A DNA stretch of 47,145 bases from Pseudomonadota bacterium (GTDB lineage: Bacteria > Pseudomonadota > Alphaproteobacteria > Acetobacterales > Acetobacteraceae). Position numbers and translations under genes: made by a program. The notes under the pieces are model-generated. The model saw nothing but the letters and a program-made list of their open reading frames with translations, made no database searches and was not told the origin of the DNA. Of the stretch, positions 32,604 through 40,450 are shown one piece after another. The stretch lies in assembly GCA_021816925.1 (NCBI GenBank), contig JAKAWQ010000023.1:1-47145 (forward strand), written 5' to 3'. Within the stretch, counting starts at the first letter, position 1. Each line of letters opens with the position of its first letter.

Positions 32604-33895
32604 AGGGTGCCCTCCCGGCCGCCCTCTGGGCCGGCGCCACGAACCTCGCCGCCCCGGGCCTTCGCCTCTGGCTCCGCCGCCGCCTCGCGCGCGGCAAGGA
32701 GCGCCCCGGCCGCCTCGCCGAACGCCGCGGCGTCGATCCCACCCCCCGCCCGCCTGGCCGGCTTCTCTGGCTGCACGCGGCCAGCGTCGGCGAAACCGTC
32801 TCGGTGCTGCCGCTCATCGCCGCCCTCGGCCGGCAGGATCCGCATCTCAACCTGCTCGTCACCACCGGCACCGTCACCTCCGCCGCCCTCCTCCAGGAGC
32901 GGCTGCCCGGCCTCGGTCTCGGCCAGCGCGCCCGGCATCGCTTCGTTCCGCTCGACGTGCCGGCCTGGGCGGCGCGCTTCCTCACCCATTGGCGCCCCGA
33001 CGCCGCCGCCTTCGTCGAAAGCGAGCTCTGGCCGAACCTGATCGCCGCCGCCGCCGCCCGCAACATCCCGCTCGCCCTTCTCAACGCGCGCCTCTCGGCC
33101 CTGAGCTGGCGCCGCTGGCGCCTGTTCGCCCCCGGCCTCGCCCGCCGCACGCTCTCCGCCTTCCGCCTCATCACCGCGTGCTCCGAAGCCGACGCCGCCC
33201 GGCTCTCCGCGCTCGGCGCGCCCGCGGTCGAAACCCCGGGCGATCTCAAGCTCGCCGCCCCGCCGCTCCCGGTGGACCTGGCCGAGCACGCCCGCCTCGC
33301 CGCCTTGCTCGGAACCCGGCCGCGCTGGCTCGCCGCCAGCACCCACCCCGGCGAGGAAGCCCTGGCCGCCGAGGCGCACCGGCGCCTCGCCCCCGAGTTC
33401 CCCGGCCTCCTCACCATCATCGCCCCGCGCCACCCCGAACGCGGCGCCGAGATCGCCTCAGCCCTCTCCGATCTCGCCCCGAGGCGCCGCGCCGCCGGCG
33501 AGGACCCGCCTGAACAGGGTCTCTGGATCGCCGATACGCTCGGCGAGCTCGGCTTCCTCTATCGCTTGGCCCCCGTCGTCTTCATCGGCAAGAGCCTCGG
33601 TGGCCGGGGCGGCCAGAACCCGCTCGAGCCCGCCCGCCTCGGCGCCGCCATCGCCGCCGGCCCCCACATGGAGAATTTCGCCGCCGCCGCCGCCCGCCTC
33701 GAGGAAGCCGGCGCCATCGCCCGCATCGCCGATGGTCCCGCCCTGGCGAACTGGGTCCGGACCATGCTACACGATCCCGCGGCGGCCCGCGTCATGGGCG
33801 CGGCGGCACGCGCCGCGGCGGCAGCGAACGCCGGGCTGCCGGAACGGCTCGCCACGTCCCTGCTCGCCCTTCTGGACCAACCGAAAAATCCCTGA
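32591..33895 (+). CDS. waaA: 3-deoxy-D-manno-octulosonic acid (Kdo) transferase
   Basis: This 434-residue glycosyltransferase (KdtA/WaaA) adds Kdo from CMP-Kdo to lipid IVA at the cytoplasmic face of the inner membrane. It shows RLLWLHAASVGETVSVLPLI, FVESELWPNLIAAAAARNIP (with the conserved ESELWP), LLNARLSALSWRRW, STHPGEEALAAEAH and the C-terminal GKSLGGRGGQNPLEPA. The start is the GTG at 32591, which overlaps the upstream gene and gives the usual basic N-terminus. Confidence 0.95.
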   Translation: MRRLKGALPAALWAGATNLAAPGLRLWLRRRLARGKERPGRLAERRGVDPTPRPPGRLLWLHAASVGETVSVLPLIAALGRQDPHLNLLVTTGTVTSAALLQERLPGLGLGQRARHRFVPLDVPAWAARFLTHWRPDAAAFVESELWPNLIAAAAARNIPLALLNARLSALSWRRWRLFAPGLARRTLSAFRLITACSEADAARLSALGAPAVETPGDLKLAAPPLPVDLAEHARLAALLGTRPRWLAASTHPGEEALAAEAHRRLAPEFPGLLTIIAPRHPERGAEIASALSDLAPRRRAAGEDPPEQGLWIADTLGELGFLYRLAPVVFIGKSLGGRGGQNPLEPARLGAAIAAGPHMENFAAAAARLEEAGAIARIADGPALANWVRTMLHDPAAARVMGAAARAAAAANAGLPERLATSLLALLDQPKNP

Positions 33896-33901
33896 ACTGC
33901 C

Positions 33902-34915
33902 GTGTTGCGCCCGCCCCTGTTCTGGATGGAAGATGGAGGGAAAGTAGGAAACGCTTTGTTTCCGTTGCTTTTTTCTCCGGCCTCGGCGATCGTCTCACGG
34001 CTTGCCGCACGCCGCGCCGCCAGGCCGGGCTTCCTCGCCCCGGTGCCGGTGCTCTGCTGCGGGAACGTCACGCTCGGCGGCGCCGGCAAGACGATCCTCG
34101 CCCTCGCTCTCGCCCGCCTTCTCGCCGAAGCCGGCATCGCCGTGCACATCCTGGCGCGCGGCTACGGCGGGCGCCTGGCCGGCCCGCTCCGCGTGCAAAC
34201 CGGTTCCGAACCTCCCGCGCACGACGCGACCGCGGTCGGCGACGAAGCCCTCGTTCTCGCCGCCGCCGCGCCCACCTGGATCGGCGCCGACCGCGCCGCC
34301 ACCGCCCGCGCCGCACTCGCGGCCGGCGCCAAGGCGTTCCTCCTGGATGACGGGCTGCAGAACCCGACCCTCGAAAAATCCCTTTCCTTCCTCGTGATCG
34401 ACGGCGCCGCCGGATTCGGGAACGGGCGCGTCGTGCCCGCCGGCCCGCTCCGAGAGCCGCCGTCCGCTGCGGCCAGGCGTGTGCAGGCCGCCGTCCTGAT
34501 CGGCGCGGACCTGCACGGCGCGCGCGCCCTCTTGCCGCCTGCCCTCCCGGTGCTCACCGCGCGCCTTCTCCCCGGGCCCGAGGCCGCCTTACTCGCCGGC
34601 CGACCCGTGCTTGCCTTCGCCGGCATCGCCCGGCCGGCAAAGTTCTTCAAGACCCTCGAAGAGGCAGGTGCCGTCCTGCTCGCCCGCCGCTCCTTCCCAG
34701 ACCATCATCCCTACCGTCCGCGCGAGGTCGCACGCCTTCTCGCCGAGGCCGCCCGGCTTGGCGCGCTTCCCGTCACCACCGCCAAGGACCGCGTGCGGCT
34801 TCCCCCCGCCGATCAGGCGCGCGTCGCGGCGCTCTCCGTTTCGCTCGCCTTCGACGATCCGCCGGCGCTCGAAGCCCTCCTTTCGCCACTCTTCCCGCTG
34901 ATGGCCGGGCCATGA
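33902..34915 (+). CDS. lpxK: Tetraacyldisaccharide 4'-kinase
   Basis: LpxK phosphorylates the 4' position of the lipid A disaccharide. The 337-residue product has the P-loop CCGNVTLGGAGKTILALALA, ILARGYGG (Walker-adjacent family motif), VGDEALVLA, FLLDDGLQNPTLEKSLSFLV and the late FPDHHPYRPREVARL. The start is a GTG at 33902, six bases after the waaA stop. Its stop overlaps the next start codon. Confidence 0.96.
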   Translation: MLRPPLFWMEDGGKVGNALFPLLFSPASAIVSRLAARRAARPGFLAPVPVLCCGNVTLGGAGKTILALALARLLAEAGIAVHILARGYGGRLAGPLRVQTGSEPPAHDATAVGDEALVLAAAAPTWIGADRAATARAALAAGAKAFLLDDGLQNPTLEKSLSFLVIDGAAGFGNGRVVPAGPLREPPSAAARRVQAAVLIGADLHGARALLPPALPVLTARLLPGPEAALLAGRPVLAFAGIARPAKFFKTLEEAGAVLLARRSFPDHHPYRPREVARLLAEAARLGALPVTTAKDRVRLPPADQARVAALSVSLAFDDPPALEALLSPLFPLMAGP

Positions 34916-35817
34916 CGCCGCAGCAACGGCTAGAAGCCGCCCTCGCCCGCGCGGGCTTGGCACTCCTGAAGGCGCTGCCGCCCGCGGCCGCGGCCCGGCT
35001 CGCCGGCGGGGTCGCCTCCGCGATCGGGCCCCTTCTGCCGGTCTCGCGCATCGCCCGGATCAACCTTCGCCTCGCCCTCCCCGAGCACAAGGGCTTGATG
35101 CGCCGGCGCATCATCCGGCGGATGTGGTGGAATCTCGGCTGCACGGCCGGCGAATTGCCGCATCTTTCCGCCTTCCGCCCGACCGGCGCGGCGCCCGGGT
35201 ACGAGGTCGAGGGGATGGACATCGTGCGCGCCCAAGCCGCGCGGGGCGGACCGGCCATCTTCTTCTCCGGCCACATCGGCAACTGGGAGCTGTTCGCTCC
35301 CGCGGCCGCCGCCCACGGCGTGCGCATGGCCTTCCTCTATCGCGCCATCGAGAATCCCGCCGTCGATGCGATGGTCGAGAGGCTCCGCCGCCGTGCGGCG
35401 GGGGGCGAACTGACCCTCTTGCCGAAGGGTGCCGAGGGCGCCCGCGGCGCGCTCGCCCATCTCGCCTCGGGGGGCTTCCTCGCCATCCTCGCCGACCAGA
35501 AGATGAACGACGGCATCGCCGTGCCCTTCTTCGGCCGCTCCGCCATGACCGCCCCGGCGCTCGCGGCGCTCGCGCTCCGCTTCCGCTGCCCGGTGATCCC
35601 GGCGCACACCGAGCGGCTCGGCCCGGCGCACCTGCGCGTCATCGTCGAGCCACCGCTCGAGCTTCCCTCGAGCGGCCGCCGCACCGCCGACATCTTCGCC
35701 CTCACCGGCGCGGTGAACGCCTGCCTCGAGCGCTGGATCCGCGCGCGGCCGGAGGGCTGGCTCTGGCTGCACCGGCGCTACGGCAAGGAAACCTACGAGG
35801 CCCGCCGCCTGTTCTGA
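34912..35817 (+). CDS. Lipid A lauroyl/myristoyl-type acyltransferase (LpxL/HtrB family)
   Basis: The 301-residue membrane-associated enzyme has the acyltransferase motif IFFSGHIGNWELFAPAAA (His121-x4-Glu126), followed by FLYRAIENPAVDAMVERL and LADQKMNDGIAVPFFGRSAM, typical of late lipid A acyltransferases. The N-terminus lacks a strong hydrophobic anchor but has amphipathic segments. The ATG at 34912 overlaps the lpxK stop. Together with waaA and lpxK it completes a lipid A maturation operon; whether it acts as LpxL or LpxM cannot be told. Confidence 0.9.
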   Translation: MTPQQRLEAALARAGLALLKALPPAAAARLAGGVASAIGPLLPVSRIARINLRLALPEHKGLMRRRIIRRMWWNLGCTAGELPHLSAFRPTGAAPGYEVEGMDIVRAQAARGGPAIFFSGHIGNWELFAPAAAAHGVRMAFLYRAIENPAVDAMVERLRRRAAGGELTLLPKGAEGARGALAHLASGGFLAILADQKMNDGIAVPFFGRSAMTAPALAALALRFRCPVIPAHTERLGPAHLRVIVEPPLELPSSGRRTADIFALTGAVNACLERWIRARPEGWLWLHRRYGKETYEARRLF

Positions 35818-36008
35818 GAAGATGGCTTGACAGTCTTCGGAAAGGCTTGCCCCGGCACGGAGCCTGCATTGCCGATCAGACGCGGCAAAGGGCATAGCCC
35901 GCCAGCTGCACTTCGGGAGATACCAGCATTGTTCCTGGGTCAAAAGGTCTACTCACGGGCGCGCGTGCATGTCTGCGAACCGCGCAGACCAAAGGAGGAC
36001 GCGCCCTG

Positions 36009-36983
36009 ATGGACGCCGTCTTTCTCACCGTTCTCGTGACTCTCGTCATTGCCGCCACGGGCATCCACGCAGCCTTTGCACGCGCCTTGTCCAACGCGCG
36101 CTCGCGTCTCGCCGCCCGCAGCAAGACGATGGAAACGTCCTTCGGCACGCTGGAATATGCGGTCATCGGTGATGGCGAGCCGGTGCTGATCATCCACGGC
36201 GCCGGCGGCGGCTTCGATCAGGCCATCGACATCGGCGGGAGCCTGGCCGGGCGCGGCTACCGGCTCATCGCTCCGTCCCGCTTTGGCTATCTCGGCTCGA
36301 CCTTGCCCGGCAACCTCACGGCCGCAATGCAGGCCGACGCCTATCGCGACCTGTTCGACCACCTTGGCGTGGGCAAGGCGTTCGTCATCGCCATCTCCGC
36401 CGGTGCGCGGTCGGCCTTGCAGTTCGCGATCCGTCATCCGGAACGCTGCCGGGCGCTGGCGCTTCTTGTTCCCGCCGACCACTTGCCGCGGCAGATACGC
36501 AACCGCGGCGGGGCCTTCGTCTGGGCGGTGTGCCGCTCCGATTTCATCGCCTGGGCAGGCTTGAAACTCATGCCCGGCGTGATGACTCGAATCATGCTCG
36601 CCACGGATCCTGCCCTCGTGTGCGCCGCCGGGCCAAGTGAAAAGGCGCGCGTGCAACAGGTTCTGGACCACTTTCTGCCCGTCAGTGCGCGCTCCGGGGG
36701 GATGCAATCCGACATCAGGACCGGCGCCACGCCCGGGCCCGATCCGATCGAGCGGATCGCCTGCCCGGTCCTCGCGATCAGCGCCGAGGACGATGCGTTC
36801 GGTACGGCAAGCAGAGCAAAATACATCGCCTCCTCCGTGCTCAACGGCAGAGCCGTCATCTATCCGACAGGCGGTCACGCCCTGGTCGCGCGTTACGGCG
36901 ATACCCTGGGCGAGATCACATCCTTCCTCGGCTCCGCTCGGCCGGCCGATCCGCCGGCCGAGCGAAGCGGAGGCAAGATGTAG
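36009..36983 (+). CDS. Alpha/beta hydrolase
   Basis: The 324-residue protein begins with one membrane segment (AVFLTVLVTLVIAATGIHAA) followed by an alpha/beta hydrolase domain: VLIIHGAGGGFDQ (oxyanion-hole region), VIAISAGARSALQFAIRHP (nucleophile elbow with Ser), a late acid in AISAEDDAFG and His in YPTGGHALVARYG. AAAGGAGGA precedes the ATG at 36009. It appears to be a single gene; the substrate is unknown. The tail (PADPPAERSGGKM) looks unstructured. Confidence 0.87.
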   Translation: MDAVFLTVLVTLVIAATGIHAAFARALSNARSRLAARSKTMETSFGTLEYAVIGDGEPVLIIHGAGGGFDQAIDIGGSLAGRGYRLIAPSRFGYLGSTLPGNLTAAMQADAYRDLFDHLGVGKAFVIAISAGARSALQFAIRHPERCRALALLVPADHLPRQIRNRGGAFVWAVCRSDFIAWAGLKLMPGVMTRIMLATDPALVCAAGPSEKARVQQVLDHFLPVSARSGGMQSDIRTGATPGPDPIERIACPVLAISAEDDAFGTASRAKYIASSVLNGRAVIYPTGGHALVARYGDTLGEITSFLGSARPADPPAERSGGKM

Positions 36984-37227
36984 AGGGTATCGCCGTCGAG
37001 CGCCGGAAATCCCGACAGGATATCCTTGTCATCTGCCACGGCTCTTCCGCAGCTCTTCCGCCGTCATAAAGCCCGTGCCGGCGGTACGCCGCCCGACTCT
37101 TCATTCCGCCGGAGATCTGCGGACAGCCGCGCGCGCCGGGCACGCGCGCGGCGGGGCGAAGCAATCTGGTGCCCGTGGGGCACTCTGCGCGCCAACCCGC
37201 CCGCCGCGATCCCGCCAACGGAAAAGC

Positions 37228-37256
37228 TTGACTTCCGCCGCCAACACAGTTTTGAT
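37228..37256 (+). promoter_or_regulatory. cas3: Predicted promoter of cas3
   Basis: TTGACT (37228-37233) and TTTGAT (37251-37256) are separated by 17 bases, five and four matches to the sigma-70 boxes. Transcription would start near 37262, giving a leader of about 60 bases before cas3 with a GGAGGAACGG stretch and no good ORF. The rest of the 341-bp gap 36984-37324 shows no recognisable gene. Confidence 0.5.
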
Positions 37257-37324
37257 AGGCACACTAACTGGAGGAACGGAAAGCCGGCTGCCGCGCTTTG
37301 GCCCTCGAATGCCGGAGGCGTGGA

Positions 37325-40072
37325 ATGCGCCCGGAGACATCCTTGTTCAAGAAGGCCGGCCCCGCGCGCCGCGGACAAAACACCAACCCGCAAAGCAGCA
37401 ACCCAGGGAAGGATGCCCCTCTGCAAACATTCCTTGAATTCTGGGCGAAATCCGGCCGGGCGGGCGACACCGTACCGTTCCACAGCGTCGCCCACCACTG
37501 CCTCGACGTGGCGGCCGCGGGCTCCGCCCTGCTCACCGCGTTCCCCCCGCCGGTTCCCGTTCCGCCGGGCGCGCTCGCTGCACTCCTGGCGCTGCACGAC
37601 ATCGGCAAGTTCACCCGCACCTTCCAGGCCAAGGTCGAGGAGCTCTGGCCCCAATCCCTCGGGCCATTCATCGCGCCGCCGGCCGGCTACCCGCACGACG
37701 ATGCGGGGTTTCTCCTCCTGACCGAGCAGCTTGCCGGCCGCCTTGACCCGCTCTTCCGCGACTGGCCCAGCCGGGCTGCCCGCGAGCCATTGCTTCGCGC
37801 CGTCGCCGGCCACCACGGCCGGCCGCCCAGCGAGGCGCGAGCGGTGCTCCCCCGCGCCCACGCCTGCCCGGTCTCCATCAGTGCCGCGGGCGCCTTTATC
37901 GACGCCGCGCTTGCCGCCATCGATCCGCCGCCGCTGCCGCTACTGGACGGCCCGCAGCGCGCACGCCTCGCCTGGTTCCTCGCCGGGCTCGCCGTTGCCG
38001 CCGATTGGATCGGCTCCGCCCGCGGCTGGTTCCCGCCGGTCCCGGCTGCCGCGCACGCCGATCTTGCGTTTTACTGGCGCGACGTCGCGCTCGCGCGGGC
38101 CGGCCGCGCCCTCTCTGCCTCCGGGCTCGTCCCGGCGGCCGTTGCGCCCGCAACCGGCCTCGCCGCGCTCTTCCCCGGCATCACCCCGCGGCCGCTGCAG
38201 CGCTGGGCCGAAACGGTACCGCTCCCCGAGCGCCCGGCGCTCATCGTCATCGAGGACGCGACCGGCTCCGGCAAGACCGAGGCCGCGCTTCTGCTGGCAC
38301 ACCGCCTGATGGCCGCCGGCCGCGCCCACGGCCTCTACTTTGCGCTGCCGACGATGGCGACCGCCAATGCCATGTACGACCGCCTTGCCGGCGCGTACGG
38401 CCGTCTCTTCGCCGCCGATGCCCGCCCCTCGCTCGTGCTCGCGCACGGCCGGCGCGCCCTCAACCCGCGCTTCACCGAAAGCATTCTCGACGAGGCGTCC
38501 GAGGCAGGTGCGGCCCCGCGCGAGCCGGCCGATCAGACCGCCGGGGCGCAGTGCGCCGCATGGATCGCCGATGACCGCCGCAAGGCCTTCCTCGCCGAGA
38601 TCGGCGTCGGCACGATCGATCAGGCGCTCCTTGCCGTGCTGCCCACGCGCCACGCGCCGCTTCGCCTTTTCGGCCTCTCCGGCCGCATCCTCATCGTGGA
38701 CGAGGCCCATGCCTACGACGCCTACATGTTCGAGGAGCTGCGCCGCCTTCTGGCGTTCCATGGGGCGCTCGGCGGCACCGCGATCCTGCTCTCCGCCACC
38801 CTCACCGCAAGGCAGCGCGCGGAACTTTCGGCCGCGTTCCTGAATGATTCCCGCCCGCCCGCCGCAGTGCGCCCCGCGGCAGCCTATCCGCTGGCGACGA
38901 TCGCCTCGGCGGACGGAATCGAGATAACCGCCTGCGCGGCGGCGCCGGAACTCCGAAGGTGCGTCAGGGTGGAGCGCATCCCGGACTTCGAGGATGCCGC
39001 CAGGACCCTCGCCGATGCGGCCGCATCCGGCGCGGCGGTCGCCTGGATCCGCAATGCCGTGGACGATGCGATCGAAGCCGCCGACAAGCTGCGCGAGCCT
39101 GGCAGAGACCCGCTCCTTTTCCACGCGCGCTTCGCCATGGGCGATCGTCTGGCGATCGAAGCCGACGTGCTCGAGCGATTCGGCAAGACCTCCTCGCCCG
39201 ACGCGCGCCGCGGCCAGGTTCTTGTCGCGACGCAGGTGGTGGAGCAAAGCCTCGATCTCGACTTCGATCTCATCGTGACCGACCTCGCGCCGACCGACCT
39301 CGTGATCCAGCGCGCCGGCCGCCTCTGGCGGCACGACCGCCCCAACCGGCCGATCAAGGAGCCGCGCCTTCTGCTCCTCGCACCCGAGCCGATCGAAGAT
39401 CCGCCCGAGGACTGGCTCGGCCCGGCGCTCCGCCGCACCGGCGCCGTTTACGGCGACCACGCGCTCCTCTGGCGGAGCGCCCGCGAGCTCCTCGGCGCCG
39501 GCAAGATCGAGGCACCAGAAGGAATCCGCCCTCTGGTCGAAGCCGTCTATGACCGCGACGCGAGCGATGCCGAACCCGCCGGCCTCCGCCGCGCCACAGA
39601 CCGCGCCAAGGGCCGTTGGCTCGCAGCCCGCGGCGCCGCCTGGCAGAACCTCCTCGAGCTCGACCGACCCTACGAGCGCCGCGCCGGCCTCTGGGAGCCC
39701 GATGCACGCACCCCGACGCGCCTCGGCGACCCACAAGTAACGTTCCGGCTGGCGCGGCTGGATTCGGGGCGGATCGTGCCCTGGTGCAAGGACAAGACCC
39801 TTGGCGCCGCCTGGGCCCTTTCCGAGGTTTCGGTGCGCGCCGGACGCATCAGCGCCGCCGCGCCGGACGCCGAAGCCGATTCGCTCGTCGCGGAGGCGAA
39901 GAAGGCTTGGCCGGTCTGGGATCAGGATGTTCCGGTGCTGGTGCTCCGGCCCCAGGGCGCGGAAATCTTCAGGGGCCGAGCGCTCGGACCGGCCGACGCC
40001 GTGGTAGAGGTTGAATATGACCGTCGGAAGGGCCTATTATTCCAACGCGTTGGATCCCCCAAAGAGGGATGA
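37325..40072 (+). CDS. cas3: CRISPR-associated helicase/nuclease Cas3 (type I-E)
   Basis: Cas3 is recruited by target-bound Cascade and nicks, unwinds and degrades the foreign DNA. The 915-residue protein has an N-terminal HD nuclease domain (HSVAHHCLD at 53-61, LHDIGKF at 90-96, GHHGRP at 162-167, AADWIGS at 225-231) and a superfamily 2 helicase (Walker A ATGSGKTEA at 312-320, DEAH at 459-462, SATLTARQR, and motif VI QRAGRLWRHDR). All key residues seem present. The ATG at 37325 has GGAGG six bases before; a TTG at 37298 is possible. Its TGA stop lies inside the ATGAACCG handle of a degenerate CRISPR repeat. Confidence 0.96.
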   Translation: MRPETSLFKKAGPARRGQNTNPQSSNPGKDAPLQTFLEFWAKSGRAGDTVPFHSVAHHCLDVAAAGSALLTAFPPPVPVPPGALAALLALHDIGKFTRTFQAKVEELWPQSLGPFIAPPAGYPHDDAGFLLLTEQLAGRLDPLFRDWPSRAAREPLLRAVAGHHGRPPSEARAVLPRAHACPVSISAAGAFIDAALAAIDPPPLPLLDGPQRARLAWFLAGLAVAADWIGSARGWFPPVPAAAHADLAFYWRDVALARAGRALSASGLVPAAVAPATGLAALFPGITPRPLQRWAETVPLPERPALIVIEDATGSGKTEAALLLAHRLMAAGRAHGLYFALPTMATANAMYDRLAGAYGRLFAADARPSLVLAHGRRALNPRFTESILDEASEAGAAPREPADQTAGAQCAAWIADDRRKAFLAEIGVGTIDQALLAVLPTRHAPLRLFGLSGRILIVDEAHAYDAYMFEELRRLLAFHGALGGTAILLSATLTARQRAELSAAFLNDSRPPAAVRPAAAYPLATIASADGIEITACAAAPELRRCVRVERIPDFEDAARTLADAAASGAAVAWIRNAVDDAIEAADKLREPGRDPLLFHARFAMGDRLAIEADVLERFGKTSSPDARRGQVLVATQVVEQSLDLDFDLIVTDLAPTDLVIQRAGRLWRHDRPNRPIKEPRLLLLAPEPIEDPPEDWLGPALRRTGAVYGDHALLWRSARELLGAGKIEAPEGIRPLVEAVYDRDASDAEPAGLRRATDRAKGRWLAARGAAWQNLLELDRPYERRAGLWEPDARTPTRLGDPQVTFRLARLDSGRIVPWCKDKTLGAAWALSEVSVRAGRISAAAPDAEADSLVAEAKKAWPVWDQDVPVLVLRPQGAEIFRGRALGPADAVVEVEYDRRKGLLFQRVGSPKEG

Positions 40073-40131
40073 ACCGTGCCTGCGTGCGGACAGGTTGAAC
40101 GACGGTTCCCCGCGCTCGCGGGGTTACTTCA
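40049..40131 (+). ncRNA. Candidate crRNA-like regulatory RNA between cas3 and cas8e
   Basis: Three parts are visible. A degenerate repeat (40049-40076) keeps the last 11 bases of the array repeat exactly (GGGATGAACCG), including the ATGAACCG handle at 40069-40076, and has a short ATCCC/GGGAT stem. A 26-base spacer-like segment follows (40077-40102). A second degenerate repeat (40103-40131) keeps GGTTCCCCGCGC-T-CGCGGGG, matching the array repeat at 18 of its first 21 bases, with a diverged 3' end. Processing by Cas6e could give a guide with a normal 5' handle. This is the layout of known single-spacer crRNA-like regulators (CreA, CreR) in cas operons. Expression and processing are inferred. 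Confidence 0.6.
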
Positions 40132-40133
40132 TG

Positions 40134-40160
40134 TGTCTGCGTGCCGACGGATTGGGCGAC
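40134..40160 (+). other. Protospacer-like partner of the crRNA-like spacer
   Basis: This segment matches the spacer-like segment from 40077 at 21 of 27 positions in the same orientation. It is directly preceded by ATG (40131-40133), one of the PAMs used by type I-E Cascade. Mismatches fall at positions 3, 12, 16, 18, 22 and 23; positions 12 and 18 are among the every-sixth bases not read in I-E R-loops. The mismatch at position 3 is in the seed. It could be a built-in target or a second decayed spacer. Confidence 0.5.
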
Positions 40161-40186
40161 GTTAGTCGCCCAATCCGTCGGCACGC
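40139..40186. repeat. Perfect 22-bp inverted repeat with 4-base loop
   Basis: Arms 40139-40160 and 40165-40186 are perfectly complementary over 22 bp around the loop GTTA. The left arm is the 3' part of the protospacer-like segment. As RNA it would form a very stable hairpin; as DNA it could be an operator. It is followed by TTTG, too short a T run for a standard terminator. Confidence 0.95.
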
Positions 40187-40193
40187 TTTGTCG

Positions 40194-40222
40194 TTGACAC
40201 AATGCGCCCGCAGGTCCACAAG
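40194..40222 (+). promoter_or_regulatory. Possible promoter for the cas8e operon
   Basis: TTGACA (40194-40199) is a perfect -35 box placed eight bases after the 22-bp inverted repeat. At 17 bases spacing the -10 position reads CACAAG, which is weak, so activity is uncertain. It would drive cas8e-cse2-cas7e-cas5e-cas6e-cas1-cas2 separately from cas3 and lies next to the protospacer-like segment, where bound Cascade could interfere. Confidence 0.35.
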
Positions 40223-40225
40223 AGC

Positions 40226-40253
40226 AGCGGCCGGAGCCTCAGCTCCGGCCGCT
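40226..40253 (+). terminator. Perfect 12-bp hairpin, possible terminator or attenuator
   Basis: Arms 40226-40237 and 40242-40253 (AGCGGCCGGAGC and its complement) surround the loop CTCA and are followed by TTAACGATTT. The stem is strong but the T run is interrupted. It lies just after the possible cas8e promoter, so it may shape the 5' leader rather than end transcription. Confidence 0.45.
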
Positions 40254-40300
40254 TTAACGATTTCGCAGCATCTGTTCTGTTCTGTAAGGAGAAAAGCGCG

Positions 40301-40450
40301 GTGCAGATCACCCTCCGGAGATCACCCGCACCTTGCGTCTACCCTCGGGTAGCGCACCTCGCCGGCCACACCCGGCGAGGTGCAAATATCGCATTTCGAG
40401 CGCGTTTTGTCCAGATAAGCACGCGAAAAACTGATGAATCTACTCACTGA
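40301..40450 (+). CDS. Small ORF before cas8e, function unknown
   Basis: A GTG at 40301 with AAGGAG nine bases upstream opens a 49-codon frame (VQITLRRSPAPCVYPRVAHL, ending TRKTDESTH) whose stop lies 17 bases inside cas8e. The codon content is ordinary but no family is recognised. It could be a leader peptide coupling translation to cas8e, a small toxin-like product of a CreTA-type unit, or chance. Confidence 0.25.
   Translation: MQITLRRSPAPCVYPRVAHLAGHTRRGANIAFRARFVQISTRKTDESTH
40354..40383. repeat. Perfect 12-bp inverted repeat in the cas8e leader
   Basis: Arms 40354-40365 (GCACCTCGCCGG) and 40372-40383 are perfect complements around a 6-base loop. It ends 50 bases before the cas8e start, within the small ORF. 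It may be an operator or an RNA hairpin controlling cas8e translation. Confidence 0.8.

Noticed and set aside
40139-40190. 22-bp hairpin read as a simple terminator of cas3
   Set aside because: The T run after it is only three bases, and the left arm is a copy of the crRNA-like spacer, which a plain terminator would not explain; not excluded but not preferred.
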